From Bifidobacterium stellenboschense (lineage in GTDB: Bacteria > Actinomycetota > Actinomycetes > Actinomycetales > Bifidobacteriaceae), in the NCBI RefSeq assembly GCF_000741785.1, contig NZ_JGZP01000015.1:1-64000 (forward strand): a stretch of 64,000 nt of DNA, in the 5' to 3' direction. Numbering within the stretch: position 1 is the stretch's first letter; each line of letters begins with the position of its first letter. Shown piece after piece: positions 19,026 through 29,122 of this stretch. The notes beneath the pieces are model-generated. The model was not told where the DNA came from. It did not search any database and was given only the letters and a program-made list of their open reading frames with translations. Position numbers and translations under genes: made by a program.

Positions 19026-19790
19026 TCACACGTTGCGCGAATAGATGTACGCCATGCCCTTGAAGATCAGATCCGGATCGTAGACATCGATCATATCCGT
19101 GTCGTCCTTGAAGATGCGGCTCAGCCCGCCGGTCGCCACCACCTGGAACGGCTCGTCGATCTCCTTGCGGAATTGGGCGATCGTGCGTTCGATGCCGCCG
19201 AGGAACGTGTAGTAGAGGCCCGCCTGCATGGCCGTGCGCGTGTTCGTGGCCAGCACCGACTGCGGCCGCGTGATCTCCACCTCGGGCAGCTGCGCGGTCT
19301 GCCCCCACAGCGCCTCCGCGCCCGTGCGGATGCCCGTCGTGATGAACCCGGAGACGATCGTGCCCGTCCCATCCACGTAGTTGAACGTCGTCGCCGTACC
19401 GAAATCGGCCACCAGCACCGGGCCTCCGTACGTGTGGTAGGCGCCAGCGCAGTCGGCGATGCAGTCGGAGCCGAGCGTCTTCGGGTCATCGAGGCGGATG
19501 TTCATGCCGGTCTTGATGCCCGGTCCGACGACCATCGGCTCGAGCCCGAGGAACTTGATGATCGACGAGCGGAACGAGTACATGACCTTCGGCACCACCG
19601 AGCAGACGATCACGTCGTCCACGTCGCGGGCCGTGTAGTGGCTCAGCGCGAGGTACTGCGTGATCATCAGACCGTACTCGTCCGACGTGTGCGTCGCCTT
19701 CGTGGTGATGCGGTAGGAGCCGACGATGCGGTCGTCTTCCAGAAAACCGATCACGATGTTCGTGTTGCCGATATCGACGGCCATCAGCAT
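19026..19790 (-). CDS. coaX: Type III pantothenate kinase CoaX
   Basis: CoaX phosphorylates pantothenate, the first step of coenzyme A synthesis. The 254-residue protein has the ASKHA-type phosphate motif MAVDIGNTN at the N-terminus, GPGIKTGMNIRLDDP, and VADFGTATTFNYVD with the catalytic-type Asp. ATG 19790 lies eight bases after AAAGGAGA; a second ATG at 19784 is possible. It lies 35 bp downstream of coaBC on the same strand, so two CoA-pathway steps are adjacent. It is convergent with the second sugar-binding protein gene. Confidence 0.95.
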   Translation of the reverse strand: MLMAVDIGNTNIVIGFLEDDRIVGSYRITTKATHTSDEYGLMITQYLALSHYTARDVDDVIVCSVVPKVMYSFRSSIIKFLGLEPMVVGPGIKTGMNIRLDDPKTLGSDCIADCAGAYHTYGGPVLVADFGTATTFNYVDGTGTIVSGFITTGIRTGAEALWGQTAQLPEVEITRPQSVLATNTRTAMQAGLYYTFLGGIERTIAQFRKEIDEPFQVVATGGLSRIFKDDTDMIDVYDPDLIFKGMAYIYSRNV

Positions 19791-19825
19791 GATGCGTATC
19801 TCCTTTGATTCGGATTGGTGTGCGT

Positions 19826-21163
19826 CTACTTGCGCAGGGCGGCGAGACGGAGGAGGAGACGCTTGGCGAGCGTGGTCTTGTCCATCAGATCCCAGTGCTC
19901 GATGTGCGGGGTCTGCTCGTCCGGCCCTCCCGGCGTGAGCACCGTCACCACGTTCGTGTCCGTCGCGAAGCCGGCGCCCGGCTCGCGCAGATCGTTCGCC
20001 ACGAGCATGTCGCAATGCTTGCCGGCGAGCTTCCTGGCCGCGTTGCGCACCAAGTGCTCGGTCTCCATCGCGAACCCGCACAGCACCTGCGAGCCGTCGT
20101 CGCGCTTGCGGCCGCCGGCCCACGCGAGGATGTCCGGATTCGCCACGAGCGTCAGCGTGATCGACTCGCGACCCGCCTTCTTGATCTTCTCCGGGGCGAT
20201 CTCCTCGACGCGGAAGTCGCCGACCGCCGCCGCCATCACCGTGATGTCCGCCGCGGCGAACGAATCCGACACCGCTTCGAACATGTCGCGCGCCGTGGTC
20301 ACGTGCACGACGTCCACGCCTTCCGGCTCCTCCAGTGCGACCGGGCCGGAGACCAGCGTGACGTGCGCGCCCAGCTCGGCCGCCGAAGCGGCCAGCGCAT
20401 AGCCCATCTTGCCGGTCGAATGGTTCGTCAGGTACCGCACCGGGTCGAGCGGCTCCTGCGTCGGGCCCGCCGTGACCAGCACGTTGAGCCCCATGAGCGG
20501 CAGGGACGCGGTCGCCTGCGCGTCGGCGCCGCCCTGCGGCCTGCTCTCCTGTGGCCCGTTCTCCTGCGGCCCATCCTCCCGTGGTCCGTCCGGCCCGCCC
20601 GCCAGCAGCGTGGCGGCCGCCCGTTCGATCTCCTCCGGCTCGGGCATGCGGCCGCGGCCCGTGTCGCCGCAGGCGAGCGTGCCGGACGCCGGATCGAGCA
20701 CCGTCCAGCCGAAATCACGGCACACGTCGAGATTGCGCCGCGTGGCCGGATTGTCGTACATGTGCACGTTCATCGCCGGGCACAGAAGCTTCGGCCCCTC
20801 GTAGGCGAGGATCGTCGCGGTGAGCGTGTCGTCGGCCATCCCGGCGGCGATGCGCGCGATCACGTCGGCGCTCGCCGGCGCCACGACCAGCAGGTCCGCC
20901 CATGCGGCGTCCTTCACATGGTTGATGGTCGCCGGGGCCGGGTTCGCGGCCACATCGCCGGGGACGGCGGGGGAGTCGGGGAACATCGCGGTGCGTGTCG
21001 GCTCGCCGGTCAGCGAGGTGAAGGTCAGCGGCGTGACGAACCGTTCCGCCGCCGCCGTCTCGACCACGCGGACCGTGTGTCCCGCCTTCGTCCAGTCGGA
21101 CGCGAGATGGCAGGCCTTGAACGCGGCGATGCTGCCGGTGACCCCCAGAAGAATACGTGCCAT
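19826..21163 (-). CDS. coaBC: Bifunctional phosphopantothenoylcysteine decarboxylase/synthetase CoaBC
   Basis: CoaBC carries out the cysteine ligation and decarboxylation steps of CoA synthesis. The 445-residue protein begins with the FMN-binding CoaC domain (ILLGVTGSIAAFKA), which contains the PAMN motif LCPAMNVHMYDN. The CoaB domain follows (NVLVTAGPTQEPLDPVRYLTN, NHSTGKMGYALA). A low-complexity Gly/Pro/Glu/Gln-rich linker (about residues 195-220, repeated PQE/PRE units) joins the two domains and is longer than usual. It forms a likely operon with coaX. Confidence 0.95.
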   Translation of the reverse strand: MARILLGVTGSIAAFKACHLASDWTKAGHTVRVVETAAAERFVTPLTFTSLTGEPTRTAMFPDSPAVPGDVAANPAPATINHVKDAAWADLLVVAPASADVIARIAAGMADDTLTATILAYEGPKLLCPAMNVHMYDNPATRRNLDVCRDFGWTVLDPASGTLACGDTGRGRMPEPEEIERAAATLLAGGPDGPREDGPQENGPQESRPQGGADAQATASLPLMGLNVLVTAGPTQEPLDPVRYLTNHSTGKMGYALAASAAELGAHVTLVSGPVALEEPEGVDVVHVTTARDMFEAVSDSFAAADITVMAAAVGDFRVEEIAPEKIKKAGRESITLTLVANPDILAWAGGRKRDDGSQVLCGFAMETEHLVRNAARKLAGKHCDMLVANDLREPGAGFATDTNVVTVLTPGGPDEQTPHIEHWDLMDKTTLAKRLLLRLAALRK

Positions 21164-21344
21164 GGTTGTGAAAAGCCTCCCGGCCGGAAACCCCGGTCGA
21201 ACCTATGCCGATGCCGCCGTGCACTGCGGTCGCCGCGGACCACCCGTCGACGCCGCACTCCAGTATAGCGGCCGTGCGACGGCCGGCGGCGGAAGTCCCC
21301 TACAATGACCCCCTACAATGACAGGGAGGGAAAGGAGCCGTGGC

Positions 21345-24300
21345 ATGGGGTTCAGCGTGTTCGGTCATGTGGACGGCGACGGTTACGCCGACGGCGACGA
21401 CTACGGGTATGGCGATGACGACGCCGGTGCGTTCGGCGGATTCGACTACGGCTCATGGGATGCGGACGACGGCATCGCCGACGGCGTCCCCCTGAACGCC
21501 CTGCGTCTTTCGCTGGTGGACAACACCTCGCCCGTGGTGCTCATGCGCGCCCGCACGATATCCGCGGCGCGCGCCCGCATGATGGACGACCTCGCCTACG
21601 AGATGGACGCGCGCACCGGGCTCGCGACGATCTCCGGCCGGATCCGCGGCAGCTCCAGCCCGTCCAGCCGCTACACGGTCAACGTGTACTTCCACACGGA
21701 CACCGGCGACGTGACCGGCGGCGGCTGCACATGCCCCGCCTACGCGCGCGGCTACGACATCTGCAAGCACATGGCCGCGCTCGTGCTCGCGTTCGTCGCC
21801 GATCCGGAAGGCTTCTCCGGCTATGGCGCGACATCGGCGGTGCGCTCGTCGCGCGGCCTGCTCGCCGCGATGCAGCGCATCGACGAGCAGGAGGAGACGA
21901 CGCGTCAGGCGAAACGCCGCGCCGCCATGATCGCCGCCGGCACGTCGGACGGCGGCCGCATGCCCGGCACCGGGCGCGGCACGGGAACCGGCCCCCGCAC
22001 GCCGCATCCCGGCGAGGTGGCGCTCACGCCCACCCTCGCCTGCCTGTCCGGCCGGTGGAGCGTCCAGTTCCGCGTCGGCGCGCGCGGCGGCACCTCCTAC
22101 GTGCTCAAATCGATCGACGACCTGCTCGACGACGTGCGGTACCAGCGGTATCGGGAGTATGGGAAGAAACTCGCGTTCACGCATACGCGCGGCATGTTCG
22201 ACGACCGGTCGCGCGCGCTGCTCGTCTTCCTCGACCGCGTCGCGGACGTGCGGCGCGCCGTCGACCTGCAGGACACGCGGTACGGCCGTTTCGGCAACGT
22301 GGAGCTCGGCCGGCATCTCACGCTCGCCGCCGCGGAGGTCGCACGCCTGCTCGACCTGGTCGCGGGCAGTGAGATCGGACTGGTGCTCGACCCGTGGTAC
22401 ATGTCGTCGCCGTCCACCGTGCGCGTGGAGACTCCCGTCCCGGCGGACGGAGCCGCGTTCGCGCCGATCGTGACGATGACGCGCATCAGCGGCGACGTCG
22501 GCGTCGACGGATACGCGCTCGCCGGCACGCCCCCGGTCGCGGCCACGATCGCGGGGGAGCGGGGTATGTGGCTGATGCTGCCGCCCGCGGACGGGCGCGG
22601 CGGCGGCGCGACGCTCTCCCGGCGCGGGCGTGAGACGCTGCATGTGAGCGCCGCCGGATACCGGTTCGTGCGCTGCCCGAAGGCGTTGGAGCCGGTCGCC
22701 GACCTGCTGCCGGTCGTCTGCGCCCCGCCGGACGCGGATGGCGTGCAGGGGGCGGCGGCGAACGCGCGCGGCGGCGATGCTCCGACGGGCGGGCACATCG
22801 CCTTCGATGATGCGCCCCTGTTCGCGCGCACGCTGCTGCCGCGTCTGCTCGACAGCGGTCTCCTGCCGGCCGGCAACGTGCCGAAGGAGATCGTGCTGTT
22901 GCGGCCCGTCGCATGCGAGCCCGAGTTCTATCTTGACCGCGACGAGCGGGGCGTCACCTGCGAGGCGAAGGCCCGGTACGGTTCGCGCGAGATGACGGTC
23001 GTGCCGCAGCGGGGGAGCGACTTCGCGCCGGGACTCACGCCCCAAGTCGGCGCGGGGCGTGACTTCGGCGCCGAACGCGCCATGCTCGACCTGGTGCGCG
23101 CGTATTTCTCGGTGGATTCGCCGTCGGCCCCGGCGCGCATCGGCCGCGACGAGACGACGCGCATCGTCGCCCTGTTCGACGAAGGCCTCGACGCGCTGCG
23201 CGCGCAGGGCAAGGTGTTCACCACGCCCGCGTTCGACCGCATGCTCGCGCCCAAGCCGCCGAGCGTGAAGGTCGGCCTGTCCGTCACGTCGAATCTCGTG
23301 GAGATCTCGCCGATCGCCGACGAGGTGCCGCCCGACGAGGTCGGCTCGCTGCTCGCCGCCTACCGTCGCCGCCAACGCTTCCACCGGTTGAAGGACGGCA
23401 CGTTCGTCGACCTGCGCGGCGCCGACCTGGACGCGCTCGACCGGTTCGCCGGCGACTTCGACTTGTCCGAAAACGAACTCGACGCGGGACCGGTCACGCT
23501 GCCCGGCATGCAGGCGTTCCTGCTCGACGGCGAACTCGCCGGCGCAGGCGTCGTCAAGGAGCCCTCGTTCATGAAGTACGTGGACGAGCTCAAGACCATC
23601 GACCCGGCGCGCTACCAGGTGCCGGCGTCGCTCGCCCGGGTGCTCAGACCGTATCAGGTGGACGGCTACCGGTGGCTGCGCACCCTGTGCGACAAGGGAT
23701 TCGGCGGCATCCTCGCCGACGAGATGGGACTCGGCAAATCCGTGCAGCTCATCACCCTGCTCGTCGCGCTCGCCGAAGCGCGGCGGGGCGACGGACCGGA
23801 CGCGTCGCGGGAACGCTCCCTGCCGTCGCTCATCGTCTGCCCGGCGTCGCTCGTCTACAACTGGGCCGCCGAGTTCGCGAAATTCGCGCCCGGCGTGCGC
23901 GCCGTCACGGTCGCCGGGACGAAGTCGGAACGCCGCGCCGCCATCGCGCGGCACGCGGGCGGCACGGCGGACGGCGAGGACGGCGGCGACGATGATGCGT
24001 CGGTCGCGACGGGCGACGCCGCGGCCACCGTGCTCATCACCTCCTACGATCTGCTGCGCCGCGACGTGGACGACTACCGCGGCGTGCGGTTCGACGTGAT
24101 GGCGCTCGACGAGGCGCAGGTCATCAAGAACCACACGACCAAGATCGCGAAGGCCGTCAAGGCCGTGACCGCCGAACACCGGTTCGCATTGACCGGCACG
24201 CCGATCGAGAACCGGCTGAGCGAACTGTGGAGCATCTTCGACTTCCTCATGCCCGGGCTGCTCGGCTCGTACAAGCGGTTCCACGAACGCTACGAACTGC

Positions 24301-25193
24301 CGATCTCGAACGCGCGCGCCGCCGACGCGTCGAGCGCCGAAGGACGCGCCGCCGCGCAGGTCAACCCGGAAAGCGAACGCGTGACGCGGCGTCTCCAGGC
24401 GCTCGTCGGCGTGTTCATCAAACGACGGCTCAAGTCGCAGGTGCTCACCGACCTGCCCGACAAGATCGAGACGACCGTTACCGTGCAGCTGGAGGGCGAA
24501 CAGCGCAAGCTGTACGCGGCGCACGAGCAGCGGCTGCGCAAACAGCTCGAACACGAGGCGGACGACGATTTCGCCACGTCGAAGATCCGCATCCTCGCCG
24601 AACTGACCGGACTGCGCCAGATCTGCTGCGACCCGCGGCTCCTCTACGCGAACGCGAAGGACCGTTCGGCGAAGCTCGCCGCCATCGCCGAACTCGTCTC
24701 CAGCTGCATGTCCGAAGGCAAGAAGGCGCTCGTCTTCTCCCAGTTCACCGGATTCCTCGACCTGATCGGCGAACGGCTCGACGCGCAGGGCGTCGACTGG
24801 TACCGGATCGACGGCTCCACGCCGAAGAAACGCCGCCTCGAACTCGTCGACCGGTTCAACGCCGACGACACCCCCGTGTTCCTCATCTCGCTCAAAGCCG
24901 GCAACACGGGTCTGAACCTCGTCGGCGCGAGCGTCGTCATCCACGCCGACCCGTGGTGGAACGCGGCCGCGCAGGACCAGGCCACCGACCGCGCGCACCG
25001 CATCGGCCAACGCCACGACGTGGACGTGTACCGGATCGTCGCCAAGGACACGATCGAGGAGCGCATCCTCGAACTGCAGCACACGAAAAGCGCGCTCGCA
25101 CGCCAGTTCACCGACGCGTCCGCGCTCGCCGGGGCCGCGCCCGCGTCGATCGCCTCGCTCACCCGCGACGACCTGCTGGGTCTGCTGGAATAG
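21345..25193 (+). CDS. SWIM zinc-finger SNF2-family helicase
   Basis: A 1282-residue DNA/chromatin-remodelling-type ATPase of the bacterial HepA/SNF2 class. A SWIM zinc finger (C128-x-C130…C140-x-H142, CTCPAYARGYDICKH) lies near the N-terminus. A long middle region follows. The SNF2 ATPase begins at about residue 770, with Walker A DEMGLGKS (Lys about 798), Walker B DEAQ (Asp about 922) and the helicase C domain (LVFSQFTGFLDLIGERL, DPWWNAAAQDQATDRAHRIGQ). ATG 21345 follows AAAGGAG. The very acidic Asp/Gly-rich first 50 residues are unusual. The biological role in this genus is not established. Confidence 0.92.
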   Translation: MGFSVFGHVDGDGYADGDDYGYGDDDAGAFGGFDYGSWDADDGIADGVPLNALRLSLVDNTSPVVLMRARTISAARARMMDDLAYEMDARTGLATISGRIRGSSSPSSRYTVNVYFHTDTGDVTGGGCTCPAYARGYDICKHMAALVLAFVADPEGFSGYGATSAVRSSRGLLAAMQRIDEQEETTRQAKRRAAMIAAGTSDGGRMPGTGRGTGTGPRTPHPGEVALTPTLACLSGRWSVQFRVGARGGTSYVLKSIDDLLDDVRYQRYREYGKKLAFTHTRGMFDDRSRALLVFLDRVADVRRAVDLQDTRYGRFGNVELGRHLTLAAAEVARLLDLVAGSEIGLVLDPWYMSSPSTVRVETPVPADGAAFAPIVTMTRISGDVGVDGYALAGTPPVAATIAGERGMWLMLPPADGRGGGATLSRRGRETLHVSAAGYRFVRCPKALEPVADLLPVVCAPPDADGVQGAAANARGGDAPTGGHIAFDDAPLFARTLLPRLLDSGLLPAGNVPKEIVLLRPVACEPEFYLDRDERGVTCEAKARYGSREMTVVPQRGSDFAPGLTPQVGAGRDFGAERAMLDLVRAYFSVDSPSAPARIGRDETTRIVALFDEGLDALRAQGKVFTTPAFDRMLAPKPPSVKVGLSVTSNLVEISPIADEVPPDEVGSLLAAYRRRQRFHRLKDGTFVDLRGADLDALDRFAGDFDLSENELDAGPVTLPGMQAFLLDGELAGAGVVKEPSFMKYVDELKTIDPARYQVPASLARVLRPYQVDGYRWLRTLCDKGFGGILADEMGLGKSVQLITLLVALAEARRGDGPDASRERSLPSLIVCPASLVYNWAAEFAKFAPGVRAVTVAGTKSERRAAIARHAGGTADGEDGGDDDASVATGDAAATVLITSYDLLRRDVDDYRGVRFDVMALDEAQVIKNHTTKIAKAVKAVTAEHRFALTGTPIENRLSELWSIFDFLMPGLLGSYKRFHERYELPISNARAADASSAEGRAAAQVNPESERVTRRLQALVGVFIKRRLKSQVLTDLPDKIETTVTVQLEGEQRKLYAAHEQRLRKQLEHEADDDFATSKIRILAELTGLRQICCDPRLLYANAKDRSAKLAAIAELVSSCMSEGKKALVFSQFTGFLDLIGERLDAQGVDWYRIDGSTPKKRRLELVDRFNADDTPVFLISLKAGNTGLNLVGASVVIHADPWWNAAAQDQATDRAHRIGQRHDVDVYRIVAKDTIEERILELQHTKSALARQFTDASALAGAAPASIASLTRDDLLGLLE

Positions 25194-25309
25194 TCGGCGG
25201 CGCCGCCGGGATGTCTGACAGGTGGGCGAAACGACGGACGCCGCGGCGCCGGTGATAGTCTCGTGACGGATATGACCCGCAAGGGATATGGAAAGACAAG
25301 GAGCACAAT

Positions 25310-26065
25310 ATGATCAGGGTTTCGGTGGTAGGCGCCAAGGGACGCATGGGATCGCACGTCGTCGACGCGGTGAACGGCGCGGCCGACACACAGCTCGCGC
25401 TCGCGCTCGACGCGGGCGACGACCTCACGCGCATCAGCCCAGACAACACGGACGTCGTCGTCGAGTTCACCGTTCCCGCCGTGAGCCTGACGAACGTGCT
25501 CGCGCTCGTCGCGCAGGGCGTCGACGTGGTCGTCGGCACCACCGGCTGGACCGAGGAGAAGCTCGCCAAGGTGCGCGAGGCCATCGCCGCCGGCCCGCGC
25601 CCGGACACGCAGAAGGTGTTCATCGCGCCGAACTTCGCGATCTCCGCCGTGCTCGCCGACCACTTCTCCACGCAGGCCGCCAAGTACTTCGAATCGGTGG
25701 AGGTCATCGAACTGCACCACCCGGACAAGGTGGACGCCCCCTCCGGCACCGCCATCCACACCGCGGCCGGCATCGCCGCCGCGCGCAAGGCCGCCGGACT
25801 CGGCCCCGTGCCGGACAACACCCAGACCGACGGCGGCTCGCGCGGCCAGGTCGTCGACGGCGTCCACGTGCACGCCGTGCGCCTCAGGGGCCTCAACGCG
25901 CACGAGGAGGTGCTCTTCGGCAACGCCGGCGAGCAGCTCGTCATCCGCGCCGACAGCTTCGACCGCGGCTCGTTCATGCCCGGCGTGCTGCTCGCCGTGC
26001 GCAAGCTCGCCGGCGACGCCCCCGCGGGCCTCACCGTCGGCCTCGACAAGTTCCTCGACCTGTGA
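25310..26065 (+). CDS. dapB: 4-hydroxy-tetrahydrodipicolinate reductase DapB
   Basis: DapB reduces the DapA product with NAD(P)H in the lysine/diaminopimelate pathway. The 251-residue protein has the dinucleotide-binding start VSVVGAKGRMGSHV, the conserved ELHHPDKVDAPSGTA with catalytic His and Lys residues, and the C-terminal NAGEQLVIRADSFDRGSF. ATG 25310 follows AAGGAGCAC. It stands 59 bp upstream of dapA, the preceding step in the pathway, so the two are probably co-transcribed. Confidence 0.95.
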   Translation: MIRVSVVGAKGRMGSHVVDAVNGAADTQLALALDAGDDLTRISPDNTDVVVEFTVPAVSLTNVLALVAQGVDVVVGTTGWTEEKLAKVREAIAAGPRPDTQKVFIAPNFAISAVLADHFSTQAAKYFESVEVIELHHPDKVDAPSGTAIHTAAGIAAARKAAGLGPVPDNTQTDGGSRGQVVDGVHVHAVRLRGLNAHEEVLFGNAGEQLVIRADSFDRGSFMPGVLLAVRKLAGDAPAGLTVGLDKFLDL

Positions 26066-26124
26066 TCGGACGCCGCGGAAGAGTCGTTACAGAAGCGTCC
26101 ACAATGCGAAGTACGGTGAACACT

Positions 26125-27030
26125 ATGACTGAGAGCGCTATGCATCTGCTGAATCCTGCCCCGTTCGGGCGTATCCTGCCCGCGATGGTCACTCCGATGA
26201 AGTCCAACGGCGACGTCGATTACGAGGCGGCGCAGAAGCTCGCCAAGCAGCTCGTCGCCGACGGCGCCGACGGCCTCGTCGTCAACGGCACCACCGGCGA
26301 ATCGCCCGTCACCCACATGGACGAGAAGGTCGACCTCGTCCGTGCGGTCAAGGAGGTCGTCGACGTGCCGGTCATCTCCGGCGCCGGCTCCAACGACACC
26401 GCGCACACCGTGCGCATGGTCGAACAGACCCAGGAGGCGGGCGCCGACGCGGTGCTCGTCGTCATGCCCTACTACTCCCGTCCGTCCCAGGACGGCGTCT
26501 TCGGCCACTACAAGGCCGTCGACGAAAGCACCGACAAGCCGATCATCGTCTACGACGTGCCCGGCCGCACCGGACTCAAGGTGACGATCGACACCTACGA
26601 CCGTCTCGCCGAACTCGAGCACGTCGTGGCCGTCAAGGACGCCACCGGCGACCTCGCCGCCGCCGTCGAGAAGCAGCAGCGCACCGGACTCGCCTGGTAT
26701 TCGGGCGACGACGGCCTGTTCCTGCCGTTCCTCTCCATCGGCGCCGTCGGCATCATCTCCGTCATCGCGCATGCGGCCGCAAACCCCATGCGCCAGCTCG
26801 TCGAGGCCTTCGACCGCGGCGACATCCACGAGGCGCAGCGCCTCGCCAACCAGCTCGCACCGCTCGTTCACGCGCTCAACGGCGACGGCTACCAGGCCGT
26901 CATGGCCAAGGCCGCGCTGAAGGTCCGCGGCGTGCTCGACTCCACGTTCATGCGTCTGCCGAACGTCGGACCGGACGCCACCCAGCTCGAGAAGGCCGAG
27001 ATGGGCATGCGGGCCGCCGGCCTGCTGTAA
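26125..27030 (+). CDS. dapA: 4-hydroxy-tetrahydrodipicolinate synthase DapA
   Basis: DapA condenses pyruvate with aspartate semialdehyde. The protein has 301 residues from ATG 26125. The Schiff-base Lys is in VAVKDATGDL (about Lys171) and the catalytic Tyr in VYDVPGRTG (about Tyr143), 28 residues apart as in the family. The pyruvate-binding loop is NGTTGESPV. The start is uncertain: ATG 26104 and ATG 26140 are in frame and none has a strong ribosome site. It is followed by a GC-rich hairpin. Confidence 0.94.
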   Translation: MTESAMHLLNPAPFGRILPAMVTPMKSNGDVDYEAAQKLAKQLVADGADGLVVNGTTGESPVTHMDEKVDLVRAVKEVVDVPVISGAGSNDTAHTVRMVEQTQEAGADAVLVVMPYYSRPSQDGVFGHYKAVDESTDKPIIVYDVPGRTGLKVTIDTYDRLAELEHVVAVKDATGDLAAAVEKQQRTGLAWYSGDDGLFLPFLSIGAVGIISVIAHAAANPMRQLVEAFDRGDIHEAQRLANQLAPLVHALNGDGYQAVMAKAALKVRGVLDSTFMRLPNVGPDATQLEKAEMGMRAAGLL

Positions 27031-27040
27031 CGGGCGACGA

Positions 27041-27099
27041 GGCCCCGGTGCCCCCGTCCGCACGCGTCGCGACGACGCGGGCGCGGGGGAGCCGGGGCC
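27041..27099 (+). terminator. GC-rich hairpin after dapA
   Basis: Arms 27041-27056 and 27084-27099 (GGCCCCGGTGCCCCCG against CGGGGGAGCCGGGGCC) pair with two mismatches around a 27-nt loop. It lies 10 bases after the dapA stop, consistent with a terminator. Confidence 0.6.
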
Positions 27100-27237
27100 G
27101 TTCGCGTTCACACGCATACGCGGAAAGCACGGAGCGAACAACACGGATTCCCGCGCGCATGGGCCGGCAGCGAGCCGACACATCTGTCGCCTTCGTGAGA
27201 GCACGAAGGCAAGAATTACAGGAAACACAAGAAAGCA

Positions 27238-29103
27238 ATGGCACAAGACAAAGAAAAGAACACCAGGAACTCCTCCAAGAACTCGGGCGCATCGCGCCGC
27301 CGCGGCTCCTCGACCCGCGGCAAGGGCACCGGCCGCGGCCGCGGCGGAGCCTCCCGCGCCCGTCACCAGAACGTCGGCACGCAGGCCACCGCGCCCCAGC
27401 AGGACGCCGTGCTCATCGCCCCGCCGAAGTACCGCAAGGGTTCGATGCGCATCACGCCGCTCGGCGGTCTCGGCGAGATCGGCCGCAACATGAACGTCAT
27501 CGAATACAACGGCCACCTGCTGCTCATCGACTGCGGCGTGCTCTTCCCCGAGGAGGAGCAGCCGGGCGTCGACCTCATCCTGCCCGACTTCCACTACATC
27601 AAGGACCGTCTCGACAAGGTCGAGGCGCTCGTGCTCACCCACGGCCACGAAGACCACATCGGCGGCGTGCCCTACCTGCTCAAGCTGCGCGAGGACATCC
27701 CGCTGATTGGCTCCAAGCTCACCCTCGCCTTCGTCGACGCGAAGTGCAAGGAGCACCACATCAACCCCACCAAGGTGGAGGTCGAAGGCCGCGACAAGCT
27801 CAAGGTCGGCCCGTTCGACCTCGAGTTCATCACCGTGACCCACTCCATCCCGGACGCGCTCGCCGTGCACGTGAAGACCCCGGCCGGCTCCCTGATCGAC
27901 ACCGGCGACATCAAGCTCGACCAGCTGCCGCTCGACCACAAGATCACCGACCTCGTCGAGTTCGGCAAGATCGGCGAGAAGGGCGTGGACCTGCTCATGA
28001 TGGACTCCACGAACGCCGAGGTGCCGGGCTTCGTCAAGCCGGAGACCTCCATCGGCCCGGCGCTCGACCAGGCGTTCGCGCAGGCCACCCGCAAGATCAT
28101 CGTCGCGAGCTTCTCCTCGCACGTGCACCGCGTGCAGCAGGTCGTCGACACCGCCCACAAGTACGGCCGCAAGGTCGTGTTCGTCGGCCGTTCGATGGTG
28201 CGCAACATGTCCATCGCCGCCGACCTCGGCTACCTGCACATCCCCGAAGGCACCGTCGTGGACCTCAAGCAGGCCAACGACATCCAGGACGACAAGCTCG
28301 TCTACATGTGCACCGGCTCCCAGGGCGAGCCGATGGCCGCCCTCGGCCGCATCGCCGACGGCAACCACCGCGACATCCACATCAACGAGTTCGACACCGT
28401 GATCCTCGCCAGCTCGCTCATCCCGGGCAACGAGCACGGCGTGTACAAGGTCATCAACAAGCTCGTCCAGCTCGGCGCGAAGGTCGTCAACCGCGACAAC
28501 GCGGCCGTGCACGTCTCCGGCCACTGCAACGAGGGCGAGCTGCTGTACATGTACAACATCGTCAAGCCGAAGTGCGCGATGCCGATCCACGGCGAGAACC
28601 GCCACCTCGTCGCCAACGGCCTGATCGCCGTGAAGACCGGCGTCGATCCGCAGAACGTCGTGCTCGCCGAGGACGGCGACGTCGTCGACCTGTACCACGG
28701 CAAGGCCGCGGTCGTCGGCTCCGTGCCGTGCGGCTACGTGTACGTCGACGGCGACTCGGTCGGCGAGCTCACCGACGAGGAGCTGGAGAAGCGCCGCATC
28801 CTCGGCACCGAGGGCTTCGTCTCCGCGTTCGTCGTGGTCGACTCCGAGGCCCGCGAGGTCGTCTCCGGCCCGAAGATCTACCTGAACGCCGTGGCCGAGG
28901 ACGAAAGCGAGTTCGACAAGGTGCGCCACCAGATCGTCGAACAGCTGAACGACGCGCTCATGGCCGGCACCACCGACACGTACAAGCTGCAGCAGATCAT
29001 GCGCCGCACGCTCGGCGGCTGGATCGCCCGCCAGCTGCGCCGCAAGCCGATGATCGTGCCCGTCGTGGCCGACATCGCCACCGACGTCACCGAACAGCAC
29101 TGA
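27238..29103 (+). CDS. Ribonuclease J
   Basis: A 621-residue metallo-beta-lactamase/beta-CASP ribonuclease with endo- and 5'-exonuclease activity in the family. The metal site HGHEDH reads H135-x-H137-x-D139-H140. Further family motifs are DTGDIKLD, STNAEVPGF, and the beta-CASP stretch IVASFSSHVHRVQQ. A Lys/Arg/Gly/Ser-rich N-terminal extension of about 50 residues precedes the fold, as in other actinobacterial RNase J proteins, and may bind RNA. ATG 27238 was chosen because it is directly followed by this extension. It lies between dapA and the aminopeptidase gene. Confidence 0.94.
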   Translation: MAQDKEKNTRNSSKNSGASRRRGSSTRGKGTGRGRGGASRARHQNVGTQATAPQQDAVLIAPPKYRKGSMRITPLGGLGEIGRNMNVIEYNGHLLLIDCGVLFPEEEQPGVDLILPDFHYIKDRLDKVEALVLTHGHEDHIGGVPYLLKLREDIPLIGSKLTLAFVDAKCKEHHINPTKVEVEGRDKLKVGPFDLEFITVTHSIPDALAVHVKTPAGSLIDTGDIKLDQLPLDHKITDLVEFGKIGEKGVDLLMMDSTNAEVPGFVKPETSIGPALDQAFAQATRKIIVASFSSHVHRVQQVVDTAHKYGRKVVFVGRSMVRNMSIAADLGYLHIPEGTVVDLKQANDIQDDKLVYMCTGSQGEPMAALGRIADGNHRDIHINEFDTVILASSLIPGNEHGVYKVINKLVQLGAKVVNRDNAAVHVSGHCNEGELLYMYNIVKPKCAMPIHGENRHLVANGLIAVKTGVDPQNVVLAEDGDVVDLYHGKAAVVGSVPCGYVYVDGDSVGELTDEELEKRRILGTEGFVSAFVVVDSEAREVVSGPKIYLNAVAEDESEFDKVRHQIVEQLNDALMAGTTDTYKLQQIMRRTLGGWIARQLRRKPMIVPVVADIATDVTEQH

Positions 29104-29122
29104 AAGGAACAGTAGGAACACC